From Rhodospirillales bacterium (GTDB lineage Bacteria > Pseudomonadota > Alphaproteobacteria > Rhodospirillales > UBA2165), in NCBI GenBank assembly GCA_013204125.1, contig JABMOP010000216.1, positions 1 through 8,143 on the forward strand: DNA of 8,143 bases. Direction: 5' to 3'. Below, piece after piece: positions 1 to 6,588 of this stretch. A program made the translations under genes and the position numbers. Positions within the stretch are counted from its first letter, which is position 1. Each line of letters begins with the position of its first letter. Below the pieces are notes generated by a model. That model was not told where the DNA came from and searched no databases. It saw only the letters and a program-made list of their open reading frames with translations.

Positions 1-56
1 GAACCACCGACACCGTGATTTTCAGTCACGTGCTCTACCAACTGAGCTACCTGGGC
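1..56 (-). tRNA. tRNA-Phe (anticodon GAA), 3' part cut by window edge
   Basis: Read on the minus strand, the sequence begins GCCCAGGTAGCTCAGTTGG, a typical bacterial tRNA-Phe acceptor strand and D-arm. It continues with a 5-bp anticodon stem (CGTGA/TCACG) around the loop CTGAAAA. The anticodon GAA lies at 21-23. The start of the T-arm, GGTTC, is at the window edge. About 20 bases are missing: the rest of the T-arm, the 3' acceptor strand and any encoded CCA. The tRNA decodes the phenylalanine codons UUU and UUC. It has its own likely promoter at 103-131 and lies downstream of ispG on the same strand, so some read-through from ispG is possible. Confidence 0.96.
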
Positions 57-102
57 ATAACCTTTACCGCATGCCCCAAGGGCAGCGACGAGCAAGACGC
101 CG

Positions 103-131
103 CTTATAAATAAAAAGCCATGCCCTGTCCA
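103..131 (-). promoter_or_regulatory. Sigma70-type promoter for tRNA-Phe
   Basis: On the minus strand there is a -35 box TGGACA (126-131; five of six match TTGACA), an exact 17-bp spacer, and a -10 box TATAAG (103-108; five of six match TATAAT). The predicted transcript start is near base 96, about 40 bases before the mature tRNA 5' end. The bases just after the -10 box (CGGCGT) are GC-rich. In enterobacterial stable-RNA promoters such discriminators are associated with stringent control; applying that here is inference. Confidence 0.6.
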
Positions 132-158
132 GCGGCCTTAGCGGGCGTTACCGGCTTT
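104..158 (-). terminator. Weak candidate terminator after ispG
   Basis: On the minus strand, AAAGCC (153-158) can pair with GGCTTT (114-119), with an inner GCCC/GGGC pairing, followed by a T-rich run TTTTTATTTAT. This could end ispG transcripts about 40-90 bases past the stop codon. The stem is interrupted and its loop is long. The T-run also lies inside the spacer of the tRNA promoter, which explains the same bases better. Confidence 0.25.
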
Positions 159-195
159 GCCACCTTCTGAAAGGTTATAATGATACAGTGCAAAT

Positions 196-1419
196 TCAAG
201 CGCCCTTAGCCCGATACGTCTTATCTACATAGCCATCGACAATCGTCTTGAACTCGTCAGCAATGTTGGGCCCACGCAATGTCTCCGTCTTTTCACCATC
301 AATGAATACCGGCGCCGCCGGCATCTCGCCGGTACCGGGGAGGCTGATACCGATATTGGCGTGCTTGCTTTCGCCGGGCCCGTTAACGATGCACCCCATG
401 ACCGCCACTTGCATTTCTTCGACCCCATCATAACGCAATGCCCATTCCGGCATTTTGGCGCGCACATAGCCCTGGATCTGATCAGCCAGTTCCTGGAACA
501 CCGTGCTGGTGGTCCGCCCGCAACCGGGGCAGGAAATGATTTGCGGAACAAATGAGCGAATCCCCATGGTTTGAAGAATTTCCTGGGCAACGATCACTTC
601 GCGCGTCCGATCACCGCCCGGTTCCGGCGTCAACGAAATGCGGATGGTATCGCCGATACCTTCTTGCAAAAGGACGGAGAGTGCGGCGGTGGAAGCAACA
701 ATTCCTTTGGAGCCTAAGCCGGCTTCGGTAAGGCCCAAATGAAGGGCGTAATCGCAACGTGCGGCAAGATTGCGGTAAACGGCGATTAAATCTTGAACCT
801 GGCTAACCTTGCACGACAGCACGATCTTGTCGGCGCCCAGCCCCAGCGCTTCGGCTTGTTCGGCGCTTTGGACCGCAGATGCCACCAAGGCGTCATGCAT
901 GATGAAGCGCGAATCCTTAGGCATTTTACTGCCGGCGTTTTCATCCATCAGGCGGGCCAAAAGGTCGGCATCAAGACTGCCCCAATTGACACCGATGCGC
1001 ACGGGTTTGTCATAATGGATTGCCTGTTCGATCATCGTTGCGAATTGCGTATCGCGCTTTCCTTTAAATCCCACATTACCGGGATTGATGCGATATTTAT
1101 CCAATGTTTCCGCGCATTTTGGATATTCAGTTAGCAAAACATGCCCGTTGTAATGAAAATCACCGACCAACGGCACATCGCAGCCAAGGTCAGCCAATTT
1201 CTCACGGATCTTGGGCACTTGTTTGGCTGCATCTTCATTATTGACAGTTATGCGGACAATTTCGGAACCGGCGGCGGCCAATTCGGCAACCTGCTTGGCC
1301 GTTGCGTCTGCATCAGCGGTATCCGTATTGGTCATGGATTGCACCACAATGGGTGCATCCCCGCCGATCCGAATGCCGCCGACATCAACACTGCCGCGTT
1401 GTTTGCGCGTTATATCCAT
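196..1419 (-). CDS. ispG: 4-hydroxy-3-methylbut-2-en-1-yl diphosphate synthase (IspG/GcpE)
   Basis: IspG is a cytoplasmic iron-sulphur enzyme of the MEP pathway. It reductively opens methylerythritol cyclodiphosphate to give HMBPP, the precursor of IPP and DMAPP. The 407-residue product is full length for the bacterial two-domain form. The N-terminal barrel domain carries IVVQSMTNTDT (24-34), GDFHYNGH (86-93), KYRINPGNVG (108-117) and SLTPEPGGDRTRE (262-274). The C-terminal domain carries the [4Fe-4S] ligands Cys297 and Cys300 in CPGCGR, Cys343 in MGCIVNGPGE, and Glu350. The ATG at 1417-1419 is preceded by GGGAA four bases upstream, a short but usable ribosome site, and the N-terminus MDITRKQRG fits the family. 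It is divergent from the hopanoid genes and supplies their C5 precursors, so co-location makes metabolic sense, although ispG is also needed for all other isoprenoids. No key residue is missing. Confidence 0.98.
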   Translation of the reverse strand: MDITRKQRGSVDVGGIRIGGDAPIVVQSMTNTDTADADATAKQVAELAAAGSEIVRITVNNEDAAKQVPKIREKLADLGCDVPLVGDFHYNGHVLLTEYPKCAETLDKYRINPGNVGFKGKRDTQFATMIEQAIHYDKPVRIGVNWGSLDADLLARLMDENAGSKMPKDSRFIMHDALVASAVQSAEQAEALGLGADKIVLSCKVSQVQDLIAVYRNLAARCDYALHLGLTEAGLGSKGIVASTAALSVLLQEGIGDTIRISLTPEPGGDRTREVIVAQEILQTMGIRSFVPQIISCPGCGRTTSTVFQELADQIQGYVRAKMPEWALRYDGVEEMQVAVMGCIVNGPGESKHANIGISLPGTGEMPAAPVFIDGEKTETLRGPNIADEFKTIVDGYVDKTYRAKGA

Positions 1420-1455
1420 GACGTTCCCATTTACTGGAATACCTATTCTGGCCGT

Positions 1456-1461
1456 ACTATA
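1456..1461 (-). promoter_or_regulatory. Possible -10 element for ispG
   Basis: On the minus strand TATAGT matches five of six bases of TATAAT and lies 37 bases before the ispG start codon, which would give a leader of about 30 bases. No convincing -35 box is at the right distance; the best is TGGTAA with a 16-bp spacer, three of six. This is a weak call based on one box. Confidence 0.25.
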
Positions 1462-1499
1462 TCAGCGCCGATTGAGCTTACCAGCTTCAATCTCGGCTA

Positions 1500-1511
1500 A
1501 ATACATGTATT
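1500..1511. promoter_or_regulatory. 12-bp perfect palindrome between divergent ispG and hpnC
   Basis: AATACATGTATT is a perfect inverted repeat in the 146-bp spacer between two divergently transcribed genes. It lies 80 bases before the ispG start and 54 bases before the preferred hpnC start. Dimeric repressors often bind such sites, so it is a candidate operator for one or both genes. No regulator is identified. A 12-bp AT-rich palindrome can also arise by chance. Confidence 0.3.
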
Positions 1512-1536
1512 CTCTTAAGGGTATTACTTGGAGTGC

Positions 1537-1553
1537 GCGCCCCTTGCGGGCGC
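1537..1553 (+). other. GC-rich hairpin just upstream of hpnC
   Basis: GCGCCC (1537-1542) pairs perfectly with GGGCGC (1548-1553) around the five-base loop CTTGC. It ends 12 bases before the preferred hpnC ATG at 1566. In the mRNA it would sit at or next to the ribosome-binding region and could limit translation. If hpnC instead starts at the GTG at 1533, the hairpin lies inside the coding region. No T-run follows, so it is not a terminator. Confidence 0.35.
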
Positions 1554-1565
1554 TATAGATCGGCC

Positions 1566-2429
1566 ATGGACCAAGCGCCAAGCGCTATCGAAATGCCTTC
1601 GAGCAAGGATGCGGGATATGAGAATTTTCCTGTTGGCTCTTGGCTGTTGCCGGCAAATTTGCGGCCTTACGTAGCAATATTCTATGCCTTTGCCCGCGCC
1701 ATTGATGACATCGCAGATTCAAACGAGTTGGAAGCGGATGAAAAAATCCGGCGCCTGGACGGTTTTGAAAAGGCTATCAACGACCCCAAGAATGGAAATG
1801 AAGAAAATTCGGATTTTGAAAAAGCCCGGCGCATGCGCGAAAGCTTGGAGCAAACAAACGTATCAGCGCAGCATTGCCTGGATCTGATTTCGGCCTTCAA
1901 GCAGGACGCGGTAAAGGGGCGTTACGCCAATTGGGATGAATTGATCGACTATTGCCTGCGATCCGCCGCGCCGGTCGGCCGCTATCTTCTCGATCTCCAC
2001 GGTGGGGCCGATGACGGTTATGCGTCTTCGGATGCGCTTTGCAACGCGCTTCAAGTTCTCAATCATTTGCAGGATACGAAGGCGGATTATCTTGAACTGG
2101 ACCGGGTCTATCTGCCTTTGGATTGGATGGAAGCTGAAGGAGCCGTGCCGGACCAATTGGCGGGGGCCAGCCTCAATGCTGGATTGCGCAAAGTTTACAC
2201 CCGCGCGCTTGACCAAACCGACGCTTTGTTGGCCCATGCAGATCAATTGCCCAAAATGCTGAAAAGCCGCCGCCTCGCCATGGAGGCCGGTGCGATCATA
2301 ATTATCGCCCATAAACTAAGCGGCAAACTTCGCCGCATGGACCCCTTGGCCGGGCGGGTCGAGCTGAGCAAATTTCAATATTTTCAATGCTGCATAACCG
2401 GCGCCTTCAAGGTCGCATTCGGGCGATAA
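1566..2429 (+). CDS. hpnC: Hydroxysqualene synthase HpnC (squalene/phytoene synthase family)
   Basis: HpnC converts presqualene diphosphate to hydroxysqualene in the three-enzyme HpnC/D/E route to squalene. From ATG 1566 the product has 287 residues. It opens with the family's ENFPVGSWLLP (19-29), followed by the first aspartate-rich motif DDIAD (47-51), FKQDAVKGRY (111-120), YCLRSAAPVGR (129-139) and the second motif NHLQDTKAD (166-174), which bind the diphosphate through magnesium. The second motif has Q where HpnD has R (NILRDVAED), which helps separate HpnC from HpnD. No good Shine-Dalgarno site precedes 1566. A GTG at 1533 would add 11 residues and has AAGGG 11 bases upstream, and ATG 1593 is also possible; I prefer 1566 because about 18 residues before ENFPV is usual in the family. 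It is the first gene of a tight run with hpnB and hpnD. Confidence 0.93.
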   Translation: MDQAPSAIEMPSSKDAGYENFPVGSWLLPANLRPYVAIFYAFARAIDDIADSNELEADEKIRRLDGFEKAINDPKNGNEENSDFEKARRMRESLEQTNVSAQHCLDLISAFKQDAVKGRYANWDELIDYCLRSAAPVGRYLLDLHGGADDGYASSDALCNALQVLNHLQDTKADYLELDRVYLPLDWMEAEGAVPDQLAGASLNAGLRKVYTRALDQTDALLAHADQLPKMLKSRRLAMEAGAIIIIAHKLSGKLRRMDPLAGRVELSKFQYFQCCITGAFKVAFGR

Positions 2430-2435
2430 GCGGTC

Positions 2436-3599
2436 ATGATAGCGGAAACCATTTTGACCATTGCCGCCGGCGTGTCATTGACAGGCTGGATTTACCTGAC
2501 CCTGTTTCACGGGCAATTTTGGCGGTGTGATCAATACTTGCCGGAAGGCGGGGCGGAGCCTCCGGAGTGGCCGGGGGTTGCGGTTGTCATCCCAGCCCGA
2601 AATGAAGCCGAGACAATTGCAGCAGCGGTCGGCTCGCACTTGGCTCAGGATTATCCAGGCCCGTGTTCGGTAATTGTCGTTGATGACCAAAGCACGGACG
2701 GCACTGCGAAAATGGCCGGCAAGTCGGTGCGCGTCGTTGCCGGTGCCGCCCTACCCGGCGGCTGGACCGGAAAAATGTGGGCGGTTTCTCAAGGACTAGA
2801 TTGTGTGAATTCGTTCATGCCCGATGCAAAATATGTATTATTGAGCGATGCGGATATTGTTCATCCACCGGATAATTTGAGATTACTGGTGAACCAGGCG
2901 GAGAAAGAAAACTTCGCGCTGGTATCTCAAATGGTTCTCCTCAACGCCCAAAGCATTTGGGAGCGCATCTTAATCCCCGCCTTCGTGTTCTTTTTTCAAA
3001 TGCTGTACCCATTTCGCTGGGTCAATAACCCGGCCCGAAAAATAGCCGCCGCCGCGGGTGGATGTATGCTGGTCAAACGGGAGACGCTGGATCAAATGGG
3101 CGGGATTACCGCAATTCGCGACCGTGTGATTGATGATTGCGCCGTTGCGGCGCTGATCAAGCCAGCCGGCCCCATATGGCTGGGTCTCACCGCCCGCACC
3201 TTAAGTTTGCGGAAATATGACAGCCTGTCCGAGATTTGGTCGATGGTCACTCGGACTGCGTTCGTTCAATTACGGCACTCGGTTCTTTATCTTGGCGGCG
3301 CAGTCTTTGGCATGATCCTCGTTTATTTGGTGCCGCCCGTTGCTACTTTCGTCGGCGCGGCAACCGGGACGACGGGCCTATTCGCGCTCGGATTTACATC
3401 TTGGCTGATTATGGCAATCTGCTACGCGCCGGCACTTAAGCTTTATAGCCAACAACGCTGGACCTCTGTTCTTCTTCCGATTTCCGCATTACTCTATACA
3501 GCCATGACCATTGATTCAGCGCGCAAATTTATGATCGGCTCCCCTCCCGTTTGGCGGGAGCGGCAAACCTTGAACGCATCCGCCCACGAGACCGATTGA
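2436..3599 (+). CDS. hpnB: Hopene-associated glycosyltransferase HpnB (GT2 family, membrane)
   Basis: This is a 387-residue family 2 glycosyltransferase-like protein of the type found in hopanoid clusters. Its reaction is not firmly established; a role in modifying the hopanoid or a related lipid is inferred from context. A hydrophobic N-terminal segment (about 1-25) is followed by the GT-A domain: VVIPARNEAE (50-59), VDDQSTDGT (82-90), the metal-binding SDADI (137-141), GGCMLVKRETL (208-218), the likely catalytic DDC (233-235) and QLRHS (278-282) at the usual place of QxxRW. Hydrophobic segments near 177-192, 283-308, 313-332 and 344-360 suggest an inner-membrane protein. It starts six bases after the hpnC stop, and its TGA overlaps the hpnD ATG. 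In Zymomonas-type clusters hpnB precedes hpnC; here it lies between hpnC and hpnD. Confidence 0.9.
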   Translation: MIAETILTIAAGVSLTGWIYLTLFHGQFWRCDQYLPEGGAEPPEWPGVAVVIPARNEAETIAAAVGSHLAQDYPGPCSVIVVDDQSTDGTAKMAGKSVRVVAGAALPGGWTGKMWAVSQGLDCVNSFMPDAKYVLLSDADIVHPPDNLRLLVNQAEKENFALVSQMVLLNAQSIWERILIPAFVFFFQMLYPFRWVNNPARKIAAAAGGCMLVKRETLDQMGGITAIRDRVIDDCAVAALIKPAGPIWLGLTARTLSLRKYDSLSEIWSMVTRTAFVQLRHSVLYLGGAVFGMILVYLVPPVATFVGAATGTTGLFALGFTSWLIMAICYAPALKLYSQQRWTSVLLPISALLYTAMTIDSARKFMIGSPPVWRERQTLNASAHETD

Positions 3600-4450
3600 T
3601 GAGCGGGCCCGAAACTACGCCCGAACAAGTCGCTGCCGAGATAGCAAAAAAATCCGGCTCGTCGTTCTATTGGGCAATGCGATTATTGCCGAGGTACAAG
3701 CGGTCGGCGATGTATGCCATTTACGCGTTTTGCCGAGAAGTTGACGATATTGCCGATGGCGACGGAGAAATTGAGCTTAAAAAATCGCAGCTGGAAGAAT
3801 GGCGAGACAGGATAGAGCACCTTTATGCAGGACATCCGGATCACCCGATTACCTGCGCCCTCCAAGGCCCCGTTACTCAATTTGATTTACAGAAAAATGA
3901 TTTTGCTGCGGTCATCGACGGCATGCTGACCGATGCAGTACCAAGCCTCAGAATCAAAAACCTGGACGAATTGACTGTTTATTGCGATCGGGTGGCGTGC
4001 GCGGTCGGACGGCTCTGTGTCCGCGTCTTTGAAATTGATACAAAAATCGGGTTGGAGCTTTCCAAATCATTGGGGCACGCACTTCAACTTACGAATATTT
4101 TACGCGACGTCGCAGAAGATGCGGAACGTAGCCATATATATTTACCTGCAGATATGCTCGGCGAACATGGCGTCGATACGGGTGACATTCTCAGCTTCGA
4201 TACCCGGGAAGGCGTGGCGGCGGTCTGCGGCGAATTGGCCAAATTGACGAGCGACTATTACGGCGAGGCGGGGCGCCTGATCCGGCGCTGCGATAAGTCA
4301 CAGGTTCGCCCCGCCCTGATCATGAAAAATGTTTATGAGAAGCTATTCAAACGCGTGACAGACCGGGGCTGGGTTGACCTGAATGAACCGGTCTCATTGT
4401 CCAAGTTCGAAAAGTCGGCACTGGTCGTCAAGTCGGCTTTCTTTCCCTGA
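3599..4450 (+). CDS. hpnD: Presqualene diphosphate synthase HpnD (squalene/phytoene synthase family)
   Basis: HpnD condenses two farnesyl diphosphates into presqualene diphosphate, the substrate of HpnC. The 283-residue protein shows SSFYWAMRLLP (21-31), YAIYAFCREVDDIAD (39-53) with the first aspartate motif at 49-53, YCDRVACAVGRL (128-139) and the second motif NILRDVAED (166-174). All catalytic aspartates are present. YLPADMLGEHGV (181-192) is also typical. The frame is open from an upstream ATG at 3551, but the ATG at 3599 overlaps the hpnB stop as TGATG. This points to translational coupling and gives the family's normal N-terminus, so I chose it. The usual next gene, hpnE, is not present; 173 non-coding bases follow. 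Confidence 0.96.
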   Translation: MSGPETTPEQVAAEIAKKSGSSFYWAMRLLPRYKRSAMYAIYAFCREVDDIADGDGEIELKKSQLEEWRDRIEHLYAGHPDHPITCALQGPVTQFDLQKNDFAAVIDGMLTDAVPSLRIKNLDELTVYCDRVACAVGRLCVRVFEIDTKIGLELSKSLGHALQLTNILRDVAEDAERSHIYLPADMLGEHGVDTGDILSFDTREGVAAVCGELAKLTSDYYGEAGRLIRRCDKSQVRPALIMKNVYEKLFKRVTDRGWVDLNEPVSLSKFEKSALVVKSAFFP

Positions 4451-4457
4451 CCGATGC

Positions 4458-4476
4458 TCGCCGGACCGCCGGGCGA
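4458..4476 (+). terminator. Hairpin just after hpnD, possible weak terminator
   Basis: Seven base pairs form between TCGCCGG (4458-4464) and CCGGGCGA (4469-4476), with one bulged G at 4473 and the loop ACCG. It begins eight bases after the hpnD stop. The following bases are CCGCTTTATAAT, only a short T-run, so termination would be partial at best. It may instead protect the 3' end of a processed hpnC-B-D transcript. Confidence 0.35.
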
Positions 4477-4530
4477 CCGCTTTATAATATCCATCCTAAT
4501 AATCATGGCATTGCCCAGAGAATGGGGACT

Positions 4531-4561
4531 TGACAAGACACCCTATCGGACGTGACAAGAC
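4531..4561 (+). repeat. Pair of 9-bp direct repeats TGACAAGAC upstream of shc
   Basis: TGACAAGAC occurs at 4531-4539 and 4553-4561, an offset of 22 bp or about two helical turns, so both copies would face the same side of the DNA. The first copy overlaps a perfect TTGACA (4530-4535) and the interrupted palindrome CTTG-A-CAAG (4529-4537). The pair lies 63-93 bases before the shc start, as expected for tandem binding sites of a regulator of shc-hpnG. No -10 box lies at standard spacing from the TTGACA, so I do not call a promoter. Confidence 0.35.
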
Positions 4562-4623
4562 GTATTCATGTAATTGCTCCAATGTTTATAACGAATTGTT
4601 TTTAAAAGGTTTTATTCGAACTA

Positions 4624-6588
4624 ATGAGAAATCTTGAGCCAAATAACGGGGATATTGAGCCCGTAGACCCTGAGGCTCCCTTTGGGCCGAGGCTCGATTC
4701 TGTCATTAGCACTGCCCGCGATCAGCTGATCGCGCTTCAGGCCGAAGACGGCCATTGGTCATTCGAATTAGAAGCCGACGCAACAATCCCGTCGGAATAT
4801 ATTCTGCTAAATCATTTCCTTGGTGACCCTAATGACGAGGTCGAAGGAAAAATTTCAAATTATTTGCGCCGTATTCAAAACGCCGAAGGCGGGTGGCCGC
4901 TTTACCAAGGTGGCGCTTCGAATATCAGCGCAACGGTGAAAGCCTATTTTGCCCTAAAACTGGTCGGCGACGATATCGATGCACCGCACATGACGCGGGC
5001 ACGAAAGACAGTACTGGCCGGCGGGGGATTGGCGGAATGCAATGTTTTTACCCGCTACACACTCGCCATGTTCAATATCGTTCCGTGGCGGGCGGTGCCT
5101 GTATCACCCGTCGAAATACTTCTCGCGCCGAGATGGTTCCCTATTCAAATCGGCAAGGTGTCCTATTGGTCGCGAACGGTGACCGTGCCGCTTCTCGTTT
5201 TAACCGCGCTTCGGGCAGATGCAGAAAATCCTCGAAATATCGGCTTGGATGAACTCCAATCAGATGATCGAGACCGCGCTTATTATGCGCTGAAAAATCC
5301 AACCGGCCATTGGCTTGGCGGATTAATGATTCGTATCGACAAACTTGCGCGCCAAATCGAGCCGTTCATCCCCAAGCGATGGACCCAGCGTGCGATTGAC
5401 CGCGCGCTGGTATTCATTGACGAAAGATTGAACGGTGAAGACGGCCTCGGCGGCATATTCCCAGCCATGGCCAATGCGCTGATGGTGTTCCATACCCTCG
5501 GCTACGATAAGGATGATCCCAAGGTCATTACCGCGCGCAAGGCGATTGATCGGCTTTTGGTGTTTTCAGGTGATGAAGCATACTGCCAGCCATGCCTTTC
5601 GCCGGTTTGGGATACCGGTCTTGCGCTGCACGCGCTGCTGGAAACTGAGCCCCCGGAGAACGATCTCCACATCGCCAAAGCCACAGATTGGCTTTTAGAA
5701 CGGCAAATCTCAGACCTTCGTGGTGATTGGGCTGTGATGCGCCCGGACGCTCAACCCGGTGGGTGGGCGTTTCAATATCGGAACGACTACTACCCTGATG
5801 TCGATGATACTGCGGTAGTCGTCATGGGGTTAGATAGAATAAAGCGCCCCGAAACCGATCCCGCGATCAAACGCGCCACAGATTGGGTATTGGGTATGCA
5901 GTCCAAAAATGGCGGCTGGGCTGCGTTTGACGCCGACAACACCTATCACCTGTTGGAACACGTGCCGTTCGCGGATCACGGCGCCTTGCTGGATCCGCCG
6001 ACCTCGGATGTGAGCGCACGCTGCCTCAGCATGCTGGCTCAACTAGGCTACGATAAGTCGCACCCGGCCATCAGGCGCGGCGTCGGATATCTGTGTTCGG
6101 AACAAGAAGAGGATGGCTCGTGGTTTGGCCGCTGGGGAACCAATTATATATACGGCACCTGGTCGGCTCTTTGCGCCCTAAACGTCGCCGGCGATGAACA
6201 AGAAGGCGCGGGCATTGCCCGCGCCGCCGATTGGCTGGAAGGACAGCAAAACGAAGATGGTGGCTGGGGCGAAGATTGTGCGACTTACTGGGATGGCGAG
6301 GGTAAAGATTTTGGCATTTCGCTACCTTCGCAAACCGCCTGGGCGATCCTCGGCCTAATGGCCGCCGGCCGCGGTCATGGTAGTGCAGTCCGCCGGGGAA
6401 TTGAACATCTCTTATCGAACTTCGATCCTGAAAACGGCTGGTACGAAGAATATTATAATGCAGTCGGCTTCCCGCGGGTATTCTACCTAAAGTATCATGG
6501 GTATCGGAGCTACTTTCCGCTGCTCGCCTTATCCCGCTACCGTAATATCGAGGCGCGCGACGATGGGCGCATTGATTTCGGCTTTTAA
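4624..6588 (+). CDS. shc: Squalene-hopene cyclase (HpnF)
   Basis: This membrane-associated class II triterpene cyclase folds squalene into hopene/diplopterol in one protonation-driven cascade. The 654-residue length is normal. The catalytic acid motif DVDDTA is intact at 392-397. Repeated QW motifs that brace the two alpha barrels include LQAEDGHW (38-45), IQNAEGGW (84-91), MQSKNGGW (425-432), EQEEDGSW (493-500) and QQNEDGGW (541-548). Also conserved are PVWDTGLALHAL (327-338), GGWAFQYRNDYYPD (379-392), GRWGTNYIYGTW (502-513) and the C-terminal GFPRVFYLKYH (615-625). The start is well fixed: an in-frame TAA lies at 4603-4605, and no start codon lies between it and ATG 4624. AAGG at 4606-4609 is 14 bases upstream, a long spacing. 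The gene abuts hpnG. The 173-bp gap before it suggests transcription partly separate from hpnD. Confidence 0.98.
   Translation: MRNLEPNNGDIEPVDPEAPFGPRLDSVISTARDQLIALQAEDGHWSFELEADATIPSEYILLNHFLGDPNDEVEGKISNYLRRIQNAEGGWPLYQGGASNISATVKAYFALKLVGDDIDAPHMTRARKTVLAGGGLAECNVFTRYTLAMFNIVPWRAVPVSPVEILLAPRWFPIQIGKVSYWSRTVTVPLLVLTALRADAENPRNIGLDELQSDDRDRAYYALKNPTGHWLGGLMIRIDKLARQIEPFIPKRWTQRAIDRALVFIDERLNGEDGLGGIFPAMANALMVFHTLGYDKDDPKVITARKAIDRLLVFSGDEAYCQPCLSPVWDTGLALHALLETEPPENDLHIAKATDWLLERQISDLRGDWAVMRPDAQPGGWAFQYRNDYYPDVDDTAVVVMGLDRIKRPETDPAIKRATDWVLGMQSKNGGWAAFDADNTYHLLEHVPFADHGALLDPPTSDVSARCLSMLAQLGYDKSHPAIRRGVGYLCSEQEEDGSWFGRWGTNYIYGTWSALCALNVAGDEQEGAGIARAADWLEGQQNEDGGWGEDCATYWDGEGKDFGISLPSQTAWAILGLMAAGRGHGSAVRRGIEHLLSNFDPENGWYEEYYNAVGFPRVFYLKYHGYRSYFPLLALSRYRNIEARDDGRIDFGF

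Noticed and set aside
72..84. Short inverted repeat TGCCC-CAA-GGGCA in the tRNA leader
   Set aside because: Five base pairs with a three-base loop and no T-run; too small to call, though it might form in the tRNA precursor leader.
793..1134. Plus-strand 113-codon frame within ispG
   Set aside because: Antisense shadow of the well-conserved ispG sequence, with no recognisable motif.
1528..1560. TTGGAG...TATAGAT as an hpnC promoter
   Set aside because: The -35 match is poor (three of six), the spacer is 20 bp, and transcription would begin almost at the ATG.
1863..2312. Minus-strand 149-codon frame within hpnC
   Set aside because: It lies entirely antisense to a clearly recognised HpnC reading frame and its translation shows no domain-like pattern.
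3551..3598. Longer hpnD start at ATG 3551
   Set aside because: It would overlap hpnB by 49 bp and add 16 arginine-rich residues untypical of the family, while ATG 3599 overlaps the hpnB stop and gives a normal N-terminus.
4483..4488. Perfect TATAAT after hpnD as a promoter for shc
   Set aside because: No -35-like sequence at 15-19 bp upstream, and it overlaps the tail of the hpnD hairpin; kept only as a remark in the findings.
4333..4536. Minus-strand 67-codon frame across the hpnD 3' end
   Set aside because: It mostly mirrors hpnD in antisense, has no recognisable motif and no ribosome site.
4454..4555. Small 33-codon reading frame with a hydrophobic stretch (FIISILIIMAL) between hpnD and shc
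   Set aside because: No ribosome site, very short, and its start lies against the hpnD stop hairpin. It shows no flavin-binding motif, so it is not a remnant of hpnE. It is most likely chance.
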